64,000 nucleotides of DNA from positions 3,968,001 through 4,032,000 of the forward strand of contig OZ242265.1 in the NCBI GenBank assembly GCA_965207165.1, in the 5' to 3' direction. This DNA comes from JAAXHV01 sp965207165. Lineage in GTDB: Bacteria > Pseudomonadota > Gammaproteobacteria > Eutrophobiales > Eutrophobiaceae. This document shows positions 18,820 through 27,443 of this stretch, one piece after another; the first letter of the stretch is position 1, and each line of letters opens with the position of its first letter. Under the pieces are notes generated by a model. It did no database searches, was not told the DNA's origin, and saw nothing but the letters and a program-made list of their open reading frames with translations. The translations under genes and the position numbers were made by a program.

Positions 18820-19194
18820 ATGTCAATGGAATTAATTACCTTAATCGGTATCGGTGTTGCGCTGGCTACTCTTATCCTGAATACTCAACGCAACCTGCGG
18901 GCTGATATGCAGGCACAGCGGGATGAGACGAGGGCAGAATTCAAGGCCATGCGGGCGGAAATTCAGGCCCAGCGAGAGGAGACGAAGACAGAATTCAAGG
19001 CCCAGCGAGAGGAGACGAAGACAGAATTCAAGGCCCAGCGAGAGGAGACGAAGATAGAATTCAAGGCCCAGCGGGAGGTAATAATCAGTCTGCTGGAGCG
19101 CATGGCACACCTGGAAGGATTGCTGGAAGGCCTGCGTGAGGCAATCACTGGCCGGCGTGTGGCAGAAGACGCAGGGAAATACGATCCGCGCTGA
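18820..19194 (+). CDS. Coiled-coil membrane protein with 11-residue repeats, paralogue B
   Basis: 124 aa. The N-terminal transmembrane helix LITLIGIGVALATLIL is followed by a long charged coiled coil. Its centre is an 11-residue repeat AQREETKTEFK present three to four times, a hendecad period typical of slightly right-handed coiled coils. The end reads LLERMAHLEGLLEGLREAI. GGAGACTAAGG precedes the ATG. Similar short proteins are common in repeat-rich gammaproteobacteria but have no assigned role. The neighbouring secretion genes are a loose hint only. Confidence 0.7.
   Translation: MSMELITLIGIGVALATLILNTQRNLRADMQAQRDETRAEFKAMRAEIQAQREETKTEFKAQREETKTEFKAQREETKIEFKAQREVIISLLERMAHLEGLLEGLREAITGRRVAEDAGKYDPR
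18965..19070 (+). repeat. 33-bp tandem repeat coding for the hendecad
   Basis: About three nearly identical copies of a 33-bp unit (GCCCAGCGAGAGGAGACGAA and so on) encode AQREETKTEFK. The period keeps the frame and changes coiled-coil length by one hendecad per unit. Confidence 0.85.
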
Positions 19195-19270
19195 ATACCG
19201 ACGCCAAACCCCCCGCCTTGTCCGGAGTAATCCAGGACATCCACAAATTGCAGGGTAGTGCCAGGACCGT

Positions 19271-19325
19271 AATTTGGGACACCCATAAATTGATAAAAAC
19301 TGTTAATTTATGGTTGTCCCAAATT
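19271..19325. repeat. Palindromic array, 1 forward + 1 reverse unit
   Basis: Forward unit 19271-19291 and reverse unit 19305-19325 (ATGGTTGTCCC variant), 34 bp apart with a 13-bp spacer. A degenerate forward copy lies at 19229-19249. Confidence 0.9.
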
Positions 19326-19389
19326 TACTCAATAAATTACAACAAGCCCGGCATGGGAATGACGAAGTGTACGCTGACGAACGATCCCC

Positions 19390-19418
19390 TTGCGCGAAAA
19401 TGACGGATAACGTATATT
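19390..19418 (+). promoter_or_regulatory. Possible promoter of the type I secretion operon
   Basis: TTGCGC (19390-19395), a 17-bp spacer and TATATT (19413-19418), 65 bp before the ABC transporter start. Confidence 0.4.
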
Positions 19419-19483
19419 ATCGTGCCAACACCCGAATATGACTATATTCTCCCGTATCAGGTGACACACCGGTAACTCCAGTC

Positions 19484-21229
19484 ATGCAACTAACACGCCC
19501 AGGTCACGCCGGCCCGTCCGAAGAGACCCGCTTGCAGGCGGCTTTGCGCCGCTGCCGCAAGGGTTTCGTGAGCGTGACGTTGTTCAGCGCGTTCGCCAAC
19601 ATCCTGATGCTGGTGGCGCCGGTGTACATGTTGCAGATGTACGACCGGGTGCTGACCAGCGCCAGCTACGAGACCCTCATCGTGCTCACCGTGGTCGCGG
19701 TGTTCCTGCTGGCCTGCTTCGGCCTGCTGGACTGGGTGCGCCAGCGCATGATGGCGCGCATCGCCCTGTCCCTGAGCCACGAGGTGCAGGATGACGTGCT
19801 GGCCGGGGTGTTCCGCGGCAGCCTGCAGCGTTTCCGCCAGAGCGCGGACCAGCCGGTGCGCGACCTGGACTCGGTGCGCCAGTTCATTTCCAGTCCCCCC
19901 GCGATAGCCTTCTTCGATGCGCCCTGGGCGCCGGTGTTTGTCGCCGTCATATTCCTGATCCATCCCTGGCTCGGTTTCTTTGCTGTATTTGCCGCGCTGT
20001 TCATCCTGTTCGTGGCCCTGTTGACCGAATGGACCTCGCGCGGTCCGCTGCGCAACGCCTCGGAACACACCGCAGAGTCCAACCGGTTCGTGGAGAGCAG
20101 CCTGCGCCATGCGGATGTACTGGAGGCGATGGGCATGTTCGAGGGTTTCCGCCGCCGCTGGCGCGACAAGCACGACCGCAGCGTCGCGTTCCAGGCCCGG
20201 GGAGGCTCCCGCATCAGCGCGTTGCTGGCTACCTCCAAGTCGGGCCGCCAGATCGTGCAGGTGGGCATCCTCGGTATGGGCGCCTGGCTGGTGCTCAAGC
20301 AGCAGATATCGCCGGGCATGATGATCGCCGCCTCCATTATCCTGGGGCGCGCCCTGGCGCCCATCGAACAGGGCATATCGGCATGGCGCGGGTTCATGTC
20401 CGCGCGCCAGGCCTGGCGCCGGCTCAATAACCTGCTCACGAACGCGCCGCCGGAACGGGACGGAGGCGCCACCAGCCTGCCCCGGCCCACCGGGTTGCTG
20501 GACGTGGAGGGGGTATCCGCGGCGCCGCCCGGATCGACCAAACTGACGGTCAAGCGCGTGCAGTTCACTTTGCAGCCGGGTTCTTCCACCGGGCTGATCG
20601 GCCCCAGCGGCAGCGGCAAGAGCACCCTGGCCCGCCTCATGGTGGGCGTCTGGTCGCCCCAGGGCGGGGTAGTGCGCCTGGACGGCGCGGCCATCGGCGA
20701 CTGGCCCTCCGAGAGCCGTTTCCGCCACGTGGGCTACCTGCCCCAGGAGGTGGAACTGTTCGAGGGCACCGTGGCCGAGAACATCGCCCGCCTGGCCGAA
20801 CCGGATGACAATGCGGTGCTCGCCGCGGCGCAACAGGCTGGTTGCCACGACATGGTCATGCGCCTGCCGCAGAACTACGAAACGCCCGTTGCCGCGGGCG
20901 GCGCCAACCTGTCCGCCGGGCAGCGCCAGCGCGTGGCCCTGGCCCGCGCCCTGTACGGCGACCCGGCGTTGATAATACTGGACGAACCGGATGCCAACCT
21001 GGACACGGACGGCGAAGTGGCCTTGAGCGACACCTTGCGCAACCTGGCCCAGCGCGGCGTCACCACCCTGATGGTGACCCACAACTTCCGCCTGCTGCGC
21101 ATGGTCGAACACATTCTGGTGCTGAAGGAAGGCGTACTGCTGGAGAGCGGCCCCCGCGACGAGGTACTGAAACGCTTCATGCGCCCGGCCCCCGCCGCCG
21201 GGGAGAAGAAGGCGCAGACTGCCACCTGA
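19484..21229 (+). CDS. Type I secretion ABC transporter, PrtD-like
   Basis: 581 aa. An N-terminal transmembrane domain (helices within about 28-180 and 250-300) is fused to an ATPase: Walker A GPSGSGKST 373-381, signature LSAGQ 476-480, Walker B IILDEP 497-502 and H-loop VTHN about 531. There is no N-terminal C39 peptidase domain, so it belongs to the RTX exporter (PrtD/HlyB-like) group rather than the bacteriocin group. It forms the inner-membrane motor that recognises C-terminal signals. The HlyD adaptor (23020) and TolC-type channel (24725) follow on the same strand after two unrelated genes. Likely substrates are the RTX proteins upstream. Confidence 0.92.
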   Translation: MQLTRPGHAGPSEETRLQAALRRCRKGFVSVTLFSAFANILMLVAPVYMLQMYDRVLTSASYETLIVLTVVAVFLLACFGLLDWVRQRMMARIALSLSHEVQDDVLAGVFRGSLQRFRQSADQPVRDLDSVRQFISSPPAIAFFDAPWAPVFVAVIFLIHPWLGFFAVFAALFILFVALLTEWTSRGPLRNASEHTAESNRFVESSLRHADVLEAMGMFEGFRRRWRDKHDRSVAFQARGGSRISALLATSKSGRQIVQVGILGMGAWLVLKQQISPGMMIAASIILGRALAPIEQGISAWRGFMSARQAWRRLNNLLTNAPPERDGGATSLPRPTGLLDVEGVSAAPPGSTKLTVKRVQFTLQPGSSTGLIGPSGSGKSTLARLMVGVWSPQGGVVRLDGAAIGDWPSESRFRHVGYLPQEVELFEGTVAENIARLAEPDDNAVLAAAQQAGCHDMVMRLPQNYETPVAAGGANLSAGQRQRVALARALYGDPALIILDEPDANLDTDGEVALSDTLRNLAQRGVTTLMVTHNFRLLRMVEHILVLKEGVLLESGPRDEVLKRFMRPAPAAGEKKAQTAT

Positions 21230-21347
21230 TCGGTTATCATACGCCGCTTCATGACACCCTGAACAGGTCCGTTCCCGTAGCCGCTACGGGACAGACGCCG
21301 GAGCTGTCAGCGGTTCCCTGAACCAAACGGAAATACGGAGAATAATT

Positions 21348-21872
21348 ATGCGCTTAACATGGCTGCTTGTGCTGCTGCTCATCCTCCCGGGGATTGCCCC
21401 GGCGCACGGACCGTCGCGGCAATCCCTCAAACTTGAAGTAAGCATCAATGCCGACGCGGAAAAAGTCTGGGCATTGATCAAGGATTTTTGCTCCATCGCC
21501 GAATGGAACCCCGGCGTGACCGCCTGTAATGCGGATTCGCCCGATCAGCCGCAAACCATCAGGACCGTCACCCTTGCCGCCGGCGGGACCCTGGAGGAAA
21601 AACTGAACAAGGTAGTGCCGGAAACCCGGCGCGTCCAGTACACGCTGGTCAAATCGAACACGGAGGCGCTGCCGATAAGGACATTGGGGTCGATAATGAC
21701 CGTGAAAACTGCCGATGACGGGACCTCGATCCTGCAATACAAGGCCGCATTTTACCGCGCCTACCCGGGCATGGATCCGCCGCCTGAACTGAATGACGAA
21801 GCCTGCGCACAAGCCATCCGCGGCCTTTACGAGCCCGGTCTGAACAACCTGAAGCAGGTGGCGGAACAGTAA
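21348..21872 (+). CDS. MxaD-like SRPBCC-fold periplasmic protein
   Basis: 174 aa with a clear signal peptide (MRLTWLLVLLLILPGIAPAHG). The mature part resembles the SRPBCC/polyketide-cyclase fold (LEVSINADAEKVWALIKDFCSIAEWNPGV) as in MxaD, a periplasmic accessory of methanol dehydrogenase systems. GGAG lies just before the ATG. It sits between the ABC transporter and the adaptor gene, 20 bp before a YVTN beta-propeller gene. No methanol dehydrogenase is in the window, but an mtdA/mtdB-like gene at 33879 also points to C1 metabolism. The specific function is uncertain. Confidence 0.72.
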   Translation: MRLTWLLVLLLILPGIAPAHGPSRQSLKLEVSINADAEKVWALIKDFCSIAEWNPGVTACNADSPDQPQTIRTVTLAAGGTLEEKLNKVVPETRRVQYTLVKSNTEALPIRTLGSIMTVKTADDGTSILQYKAAFYRAYPGMDPPPELNDEACAQAIRGLYEPGLNNLKQVAEQ

Positions 21873-21892
21873 ACCGGCTGGACTGAAAACCG

Positions 21893-22888
21893 GTGAAACC
21901 GCTAGTCGCGCCGGGGGCGCTCCTGCTGCGCTGGTCAGTTGTTGCCGCATGCCTGCTGTCATGCCCGGGAGCGGGCGCGGCGCCGTTCTCCTATATCACC
22001 AACCAGGAGACGGACAGTGTTTCCGTCATCGACAACGCAACCCGTTCGGTAGTACATACCATTCCCGTCGGCAGCCGGCCGGCCGGCGTGACGACGACGC
22101 CCCATAATCGCCATGTCTACGTCACCAACCCCGAAGGACCAAGCGTCAGCATCATAGAGACCTCCTCAAACACGGTAATCAGTACCCTGCCCATGGGCGA
22201 ATCGCCGCTCGGCATCGTGTCGGACAGCCGCGGAGAAAACATTTATGTCGCCGACTGGTACGGGAATCGCGTCCATGTGATTTCCGGCACAACCCTGGAA
22301 GTCACGGGAGAGCTACCCGCCGGCACGACCCCGGCAGGCATGGCTGTGGACGCCGGCGACCGGTTCCTGTACGTCGCCAACAAGGAGGACAATGCGGTAT
22401 CGGTCATTGACCTGGAACAACGCCGCATCGTTGCCGAAATACCGGTCGGCAAGGCCCCGTTCGGATTACTGCTGCTGGATCAGCTGGGGTTATTGTTGTC
22501 CGCCAACGTCCAGGACAGTACCCTCAGCGTCATATCCACGGCGCGGAACAAGGTCACGGCTACAGTCCAGGTGCGGGATTTCCCTTATGCCATGACCTGG
22601 CACCCTCCCACGCAAAGGCTGTTCGTTACCAACCAGCGGGACAACAGCGTGTCTGTCGTGGACCTGGAGCAAATGGTAGAGGTCGGTGTCATAGCCGTCG
22701 GCGACTACCCTGAAGGGATTGACCTGGACCCGGTGTCCGGGCTGGTTTACGTCGCCAACTGGTTCGACGGAGACGTGGCCGTGATAGACCCGGTATCCCT
22801 GCAGGTTATCGATCGGATTGCAACGGACGACGGCAGCCGGGCCTTCGGGAAATTCATAACGCCGGGTAAATCGGTTATGCGTCGCTAG
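21893..22888 (+). CDS. YVTN-family beta-propeller periplasmic protein
   Basis: 331 aa from GTG with a signal peptide (LLLRWSVVAACLLSCPGAGA). Seven or so blades repeat YVTN/YVAN-type strands (SYITNQETDSVSVID, VYVTNPEGPSVSIIE, LYVANKEDNAVSVID, LFVTNQRDNSVSVVD, VYVANWFDGDVAVID). Such proteins often accompany PQQ-dependent dehydrogenases or act as surface or periplasmic scaffolds. It starts 20 bp after the MxaD-like gene and is surely co-transcribed with it. Its presence inside a secretion operon is unusual. Confidence 0.8.
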   Translation: MKPLVAPGALLLRWSVVAACLLSCPGAGAAPFSYITNQETDSVSVIDNATRSVVHTIPVGSRPAGVTTTPHNRHVYVTNPEGPSVSIIETSSNTVISTLPMGESPLGIVSDSRGENIYVADWYGNRVHVISGTTLEVTGELPAGTTPAGMAVDAGDRFLYVANKEDNAVSVIDLEQRRIVAEIPVGKAPFGLLLLDQLGLLLSANVQDSTLSVISTARNKVTATVQVRDFPYAMTWHPPTQRLFVTNQRDNSVSVVDLEQMVEVGVIAVGDYPEGIDLDPVSGLVYVANWFDGDVAVIDPVSLQVIDRIATDDGSRAFGKFITPGKSVMRR

Positions 22889-22954
22889 AACCCGGACAGG
22901 TTATGGTATGCCGGCTGGCCGGGGCGGGGTGAGAACGGTACATACTTGTTAACA

Positions 22955-22983
22955 TTGCTGTTAAACTATCGGGTCCTTATTAT
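22955..22983 (+). promoter_or_regulatory. Possible promoter of hlyD-tolC
   Basis: TTGCTG (22955-22960), a 17-bp spacer and TATTAT (22978-22983), 37 bp before the adaptor start. This would uncouple the adaptor and channel genes from the upstream three. Confidence 0.45.
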
Positions 22984-23019
22984 CTTATTATCGGATTCAT
23001 AAGCAGTACGAGCTAATTC

Positions 23020-24468
23020 ATGGTTGCAGAAGCAAAACAATCGACGCTGGACCTGGTCTACAAGACGACGGTCGCCTGGCTGCAGCGCCTGTCCGGGTAC
23101 GTCGTCTCCCTTATCCGGGGGCCTAAGGAAGAGGAAGTCGGGCTGTCCCAGGACGCCGCGGACGAGAAGCAGGAATTGCAGCGGTTACTGAACCGCGACG
23201 TGGTCATGCGCCGCGGCATCATCGTCATCATCATCGCCCTGGGCGGGTTCCTGGCCTGGGCCACGCTGGCGCCCCTGACCGAGGGCGTGGTGGCCATGGG
23301 CACGGTGGTGGTGGACACGGAGCACAAGACCATCCAGCACCTGGAGGGCGGCATCGTCAAGAACCTGTACGTGCGCGAGGGCAGCGAGGTCAAGGCCGGC
23401 GACGTGCTAATCGAATTGAGCGAGACCCAGAACCGCGCCCAGTTGGAGCTGCTGGAGAGCCGTTACTACGGCCGGCTGGCGGAGATCGACCGCCTCAACG
23501 CCGAGCGCCTGCTGCAGGACGAGATTGCCTTTTCCGACGAGTTGCTGATGTTGCGCGACGAGCGGGTCATCGCGAAAATCCTGGCGGAGCAGCAGAACCT
23601 GTTCGAGGTGCGGCGCCGCCAGTACCACGGCCAGATCGAGATCCTGCGCCACCGCATCGGCCAGCTTGATGAGCAGGTGCGCGGCCAGGACGCGAGCCGG
23701 GAGGCGCTGCTGCGCGAGCAGGACCTGATCAAGCAGGACCTGGCAAGCCTGATTGCCCTGAAGGAACAGCAACTGGTGGACGAGGGCGTGCTCATCGGCC
23801 GCCAGCGTGAGTACGAACAGAACGTCGGCAGGCTCGGCAGCATCGTTGCGGACATCGCCTCGACCCGGGTGAAGATTGGCGAGACCCGCCAGGAGATCCT
23901 GCAGATCGAGAACGGCTGGGTCACGGAGATATCCGACCAGGTCGCCGCGGCGCAGCAGCAGTGGTTCGAGACCCGCGAGCGCATCAACGCGGTGTCGGAC
24001 GTGCTGGACCGCACCACCATCGTGGCGCCCCAGGACGGCAAGGTCATCGGCCTGTCCGTACACACCCTGGGCGGGGTGATCCCGCCGGGCAACCCCATCA
24101 TGAATATCGTCCCCAGCGAGGACCGGCTCATGGTGGAGGGGCAGGTGCGGCCCCTGGATGTCGATAACGTGTACCCGGGGCAGACCGCCCGGTTGCGCTT
24201 CTCCGCCTTCAGTTGGCGCACCACGCCGCAGGTGGAAGGCACGGTCGAGCGGGTCTCCGCGGACGCCTTCAGCGACGAGCAAGCCGGCACGGCCTACTAT
24301 ATCGCCCGCATCGTGGTGCCCGAGGACCAAATGGCCAAGCTGGGCGACGTCACCATCGGCCCCGGCATGCCGGTCGACATCATGTTCACCGGCGGCGAAC
24401 GCACCGCCATGGAGTACCTGACCGACCCGCTGACGGACATCCTGGACAAGGCGCTGGTTGAGGAATGA
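23020..24468 (+). CDS. hlyD: Type I secretion membrane-fusion protein, HlyD/PrtE family
   Basis: 482 aa. A cytoplasmic N-terminus precedes a single transmembrane helix at about 66-86 (IIVIIIALGGFLAWATLAPL). A biotinyl-lipoyl half (TIQHLEGGIVKNLYVREGSEVKAGDVL), a long alpha-helical hairpin (about 140-320) and a beta-barrel with RFSAFSWRTTPQVEGTVERVS complete the family pattern. It bridges the ABC transporter to the outer-membrane channel. Its stop overlaps an ATG (ATGA at 24465-24468), the probable ancestral start of the tolC gene before a 68-bp tail duplication displaced it. Confidence 0.93.
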   Translation: MVAEAKQSTLDLVYKTTVAWLQRLSGYVVSLIRGPKEEEVGLSQDAADEKQELQRLLNRDVVMRRGIIVIIIALGGFLAWATLAPLTEGVVAMGTVVVDTEHKTIQHLEGGIVKNLYVREGSEVKAGDVLIELSETQNRAQLELLESRYYGRLAEIDRLNAERLLQDEIAFSDELLMLRDERVIAKILAEQQNLFEVRRRQYHGQIEILRHRIGQLDEQVRGQDASREALLREQDLIKQDLASLIALKEQQLVDEGVLIGRQREYEQNVGRLGSIVADIASTRVKIGETRQEILQIENGWVTEISDQVAAAQQQWFETRERINAVSDVLDRTTIVAPQDGKVIGLSVHTLGGVIPPGNPIMNIVPSEDRLMVEGQVRPLDVDNVYPGQTARLRFSAFSWRTTPQVEGTVERVSADAFSDEQAGTAYYIARIVVPEDQMAKLGDVTIGPGMPVDIMFTGGERTAMEYLTDPLTDILDKALVEE

Positions 24469-24565
24469 ATAGTTGGAAACAGGCGGAATTGGGGGCGGGC
24501 CTGGACATCCTGGGCAAGGCTTGGGTCGAAGAATGAATAGTCGGAATCAGGCGGAACCGGGGACG
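24436..24565 (+). repeat. 68-bp imperfect tandem duplication of the hlyD tail
   Basis: GACATCCTGGACAAGGC (24436) recurs as GACATCCTGGGCAAGGC at 24504 and both continue into GAATGAATAG. The second copy again encodes VEE-stop in the hlyD-tail frame and contains an ATG (24533) in frame with tolC. Confidence 0.85.
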
Positions 24566-24753
24566 GACTTCAAGTCCGTCTCCGACGCTCAGGCCCTGAT
24601 GGGCCGGGGACAGGCAATGGATCGGGGAGACGCCATGCGCCGAGGAGACGCCATGCACCGGGGAGACGCCATGCACCGGGGAGACGTAATGCACCGGGGA
24701 GACGTAATGCACTGGGTACACGCAATGCGCCGGAGACAGATTTCAAATCTGTC
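24559..24753 (+). repeat. Hairpin-bracketed 18-bp minisatellite creating seven in-frame SD-ATG units
   Basis: Left hairpin 24559-24583 (GGGGACGGACTT / AAGTCCGTCTCC) and right hairpin 24735-24753 (GACAGATTT / AAATCTGTC) enclose an 18-bp tandem repeat (GGGGAGACGCCATGCACC). ATGs lie at 24617, 24635, 24653, 24671, 24689, 24707 and 24725, exactly 18 bp apart and all in the tolC frame. Most have GGGGAG or GAGGAG 5 bp upstream. Confidence 0.85.
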
Positions 24754-26026
24754 CGCCTTCATCCTGTTAGTGCTCCTCTCTCTCTGCCTGGCGCAATCCT
24801 CCCTTGCCGACGAGGCCGCGGCCGGCGCTTACACCTTGTCGGAGGCGTTTCTCGATGCCCAGGCCCGGGATGCCCGGATGCAGGCCGCCGAGAACCGCGT
24901 CGCCGAGGCGCGCGAGCGGCTGACCGAGGCGAACAGCCTGCGCCGCCCTTCGCTCACGGTGTCGGGCATTACCGGGTACAGCCATAACCGCAGCGAGGCG
25001 CGTTTTACGCGGATTTATGAGGGCCATTCATACCGTGGCAGGCTGAATTTCAACCAGAACCTGTTCACATTTGGCCGCCTGGCAGGCCGCCAGCGCACCG
25101 CCGAGGCCCAGATCGCCGAGGCGGAATTTGCTTTCGAGCAGGTGCGCCAGGAGGTGCTGGCGGAAGTCGCCCGCGCCTTTTCCGAGCAGGTGTTCCGCGA
25201 GCGTATCTACGAGAGCCGGCGCGCTTTCGAGGAACTGCTGGGGGACCTGGAGGGCACCGCGCGCAGCCGTATCGAACTGGGTACCCTGGACCGCACCGAG
25301 TTGTTCGAAGTCCTGCGCCGCCAGCACCAGGCGCGGGCGCAACGCATCGAGGCCCAGTCCCGTTACCGGGTGGCGCGGGCACAGCTTGTGCGCCTGACGG
25401 GGGCGGACCACGATGACCTGGCGCCCACCTCCCTGGCGGGCATGGAACTGGCGACGCCGGCCAATCTCGACTATGCGCTGAACCAGGCTGAGAACCGGTC
25501 GCCCTCCCTGTTGCGGGCGCGCATGCGCCTGGAGGCCGCCGAGGGTGAACTGGATTACCGCAAGGCCGAACTCTGGCCGACACTGAGCCTGGAGGTGAAC
25601 GCCAGCGCCGGCCACTTCGGGGATATCGATACCCGCGACATCGTCGGCGGCGTCAACCTGTCGGTGCCGGTGTATGAAGGCGGCATGAAGCGCTCACAAA
25701 TGCGCAGCGCCAGGCTGGCGGTGGAGACCGCGCGCCGCGACCTGGCCGCGGAGCGGGAACTGGTCGACATCAATGTGCGCTCGAACTGGGACCTGCTCCA
25801 GAGCCTGGTCAAATCCCTGGATGAATTCGAAGCCGCGGTGACCGACATGAACGAGGTGGTGGCACTGACCGGCGACAAGCTGGACGTGGGCCGCGCCACC
25901 TTCGTACATCACATCGAAGCCCGCCAGGATGCCCTGGACGTGGAGTTCGAACTACTCGACAGCCGCCTGCGCCTGGAAGAAACCCGCATCGCCCTCCTAC
26001 AAATCCTGGCCGAACTGAACCCCTGA
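24725..26026 (+). CDS. tolC: TolC-family outer-membrane channel of the type I system
   Basis: 433 aa from ATG 24725, chosen because it directly precedes a signal peptide (ISNLSAFILLVLLSLCLAQS, cleavage near SLA-DEAAAG). The frame is open upstream to 24473, so N-terminally longer forms (MHRGDA repeats) are possible. The mature protein shows the two-fold TolC/OEP pattern: long helices, periodic N and R motifs (YRGRLNFNQNLFTFGR; GGVNLSVPVYEGGMKRSQMR), and an end ETRIALLQILAELNP. It provides the outer-membrane exit duct for the upstream ABC-HlyD pump. The first signal-peptide residues are encoded by a repeat-derived hairpin. Confidence 0.9.
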   Translation: MRRRQISNLSAFILLVLLSLCLAQSSLADEAAAGAYTLSEAFLDAQARDARMQAAENRVAEARERLTEANSLRRPSLTVSGITGYSHNRSEARFTRIYEGHSYRGRLNFNQNLFTFGRLAGRQRTAEAQIAEAEFAFEQVRQEVLAEVARAFSEQVFRERIYESRRAFEELLGDLEGTARSRIELGTLDRTELFEVLRRQHQARAQRIEAQSRYRVARAQLVRLTGADHDDLAPTSLAGMELATPANLDYALNQAENRSPSLLRARMRLEAAEGELDYRKAELWPTLSLEVNASAGHFGDIDTRDIVGGVNLSVPVYEGGMKRSQMRSARLAVETARRDLAAERELVDINVRSNWDLLQSLVKSLDEFEAAVTDMNEVVALTGDKLDVGRATFVHHIEARQDALDVEFELLDSRLRLEETRIALLQILAELNP

Positions 26027-26051
26027 TCAAAGCACCGAATTTGGGAAACAT

Positions 26052-26174
26052 AATTTGGGACACCCATGAATTGACAGTTTTCCTTAATTTGGGACACCCA
26101 TAAATTAACAAGAATTGTAAATTCATGGGTGTCCCAAATTGTCATTAATTCTCAATTCATGGGTGTCCCAAATT
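26052..26174. repeat. Palindromic array, 2 forward + 2 reverse units
   Basis: Units start at 26052, 26086 (forward), 26120 and 26154 (reverse), each 21 bp, all exactly 34 bp apart. A truncated forward copy (AATTTGGGA) lies at 26038. The array fills the gap between the convergent tolC and fabB genes. Confidence 0.93.
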
Positions 26175-26187
26175 ATGATCGGCGGGT

Positions 26188-27405
26188 TTAACTTACCCGG
26201 GAAAAAACCAGGGTTGCGTTGGTGCCGCCGAAGCCGAAGCTGTTCGACATCACCGTGTTAAGGCCGGCGTTGTCGATGCGTTCCCTGGCGATGGGCAGGC
26301 CTTCCGCTGCCTCGTCCAGGTTCTGTATGTTGGCGGATTCGCAGATGAAATCCTCCTTGAGCATCAGCAGGGTGAAGATGGCCTCGTTGACGCCCGCGGC
26401 GCCCAGGCCGTGGCCGGTCAGGGCTTTCGTGGAGTTGATGGCAGGTATATGGTCGTTGAAGACCGTCCTGATTGCGCTCAGCTCGCCCGTGTCCCCGGCC
26501 GGGGTGCTGGTCGCATGGGCATTGATGTAGTCGATGGGTTCGTCCACGCCTGACATGGCCATCCCCATGCAACGTACCGCGCCCTCGCCGGAGGGCTTGA
26601 CCATGTCGAAGCCGTCGGAGGTGGCGCCGTACCCCCTGACCTCTGCATAGATTTTTGCGCCCCGGTCCACGGCGTGCTCGTACTCTTCCAGCACGACGAT
26701 GCCGCCGCCGCCGGAGATGACGAAGCCGTCCCGGTCCGCATCGAACGGGCGGGACGCAACGTCCGGGTTATCGTTATAGCGGGACGAGAGCGCGCCCATG
26801 CCGTCGAACAGCAGGGTGCCGGTCCAGTGTACCTCGTCGCCGCCGCCGGCGAAGATGATGTCCTGCTTGCCGGACTGGATCAGTTCGCAGGCGTTGCCGA
26901 TGCAGTGGGCGCTGGTGGCGCAGGCGGAGCCGATGGAATAATTGATCCCCTTGATCTTGTACGCGACCGCCAGGCAGGCGCTGCCCGTGCTCGACATGAC
27001 CCGCGGCACCATGGTCGGTCCCACTTTCCTGGCGCCCCTGTCGCGCAGTATATCCGCCGCGGCCACCATGTTCGCGGTGGAGGTGCCGCCGGTGCCGACG
27101 ATCAGGCCGCTGCGGTGGTTGGATACCTGCTCTTCATCCAGGCCCGAGTCCGCGATGGCGTCCTGCATCGCCAGGTAGGCGAATGCCGCGGCGTCGCCCA
27201 TGAAGCGCTTCTGTTTCCGGTTGATCAACTCATTCAGGTCGAGGTCGATCGGGGCGTGGAGATTGGTGCGGAAACCCAGGTCGGCGTATTCCTGGGAATA
27301 CGTGACGCCGCCGGTTGCCGATTTCAATGCGCCGAGGACTTCCTCCTGGCTGTTTCCTATACTGGATTTTATACCCAGTCCGGTAATGACTACACGTTTC
27401 AACAT
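26188..27405 (-). CDS. fabB: 3-oxoacyl-ACP synthase I, FabB
   Basis: 405 aa, full length. Thiolase-fold condensing enzyme with catalytic C162 (GSACATSAH), H297 (NAHATSTPAGD) and H332 (LTGHGLGAAG), plus the C-terminal SNSFGFGGTNATL loop. It elongates acyl-ACP with malonyl-ACP, including the unsaturated intermediate made by FabA. It lies 38 bp downstream of fabA on the same strand, the usual gammaproteobacterial pair. AAGGTGAT precedes the ATG. The stop is 14 bp from a repeat array. Confidence 0.95.
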   Translation of the reverse strand: MLKRVVITGLGIKSSIGNSQEEVLGALKSATGGVTYSQEYADLGFRTNLHAPIDLDLNELINRKQKRFMGDAAAFAYLAMQDAIADSGLDEEQVSNHRSGLIVGTGGTSTANMVAAADILRDRGARKVGPTMVPRVMSSTGSACLAVAYKIKGINYSIGSACATSAHCIGNACELIQSGKQDIIFAGGGDEVHWTGTLLFDGMGALSSRYNDNPDVASRPFDADRDGFVISGGGGIVVLEEYEHAVDRGAKIYAEVRGYGATSDGFDMVKPSGEGAVRCMGMAMSGVDEPIDYINAHATSTPAGDTGELSAIRTVFNDHIPAINSTKALTGHGLGAAGVNEAIFTLLMLKEDFICESANIQNLDEAAEGLPIARERIDNAGLNTVMSNSFGFGGTNATLVFSRVS

Positions 27406-27443
27406 ATCACCTTGAACAGTATATTATTGATTATAAAAATATT

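Noticed and set aside
19490..21112. 540-codon open frame opposite the ABC transporter
   Set aside because: Antisense shadow of a gene with intact Walker and signature motifs.
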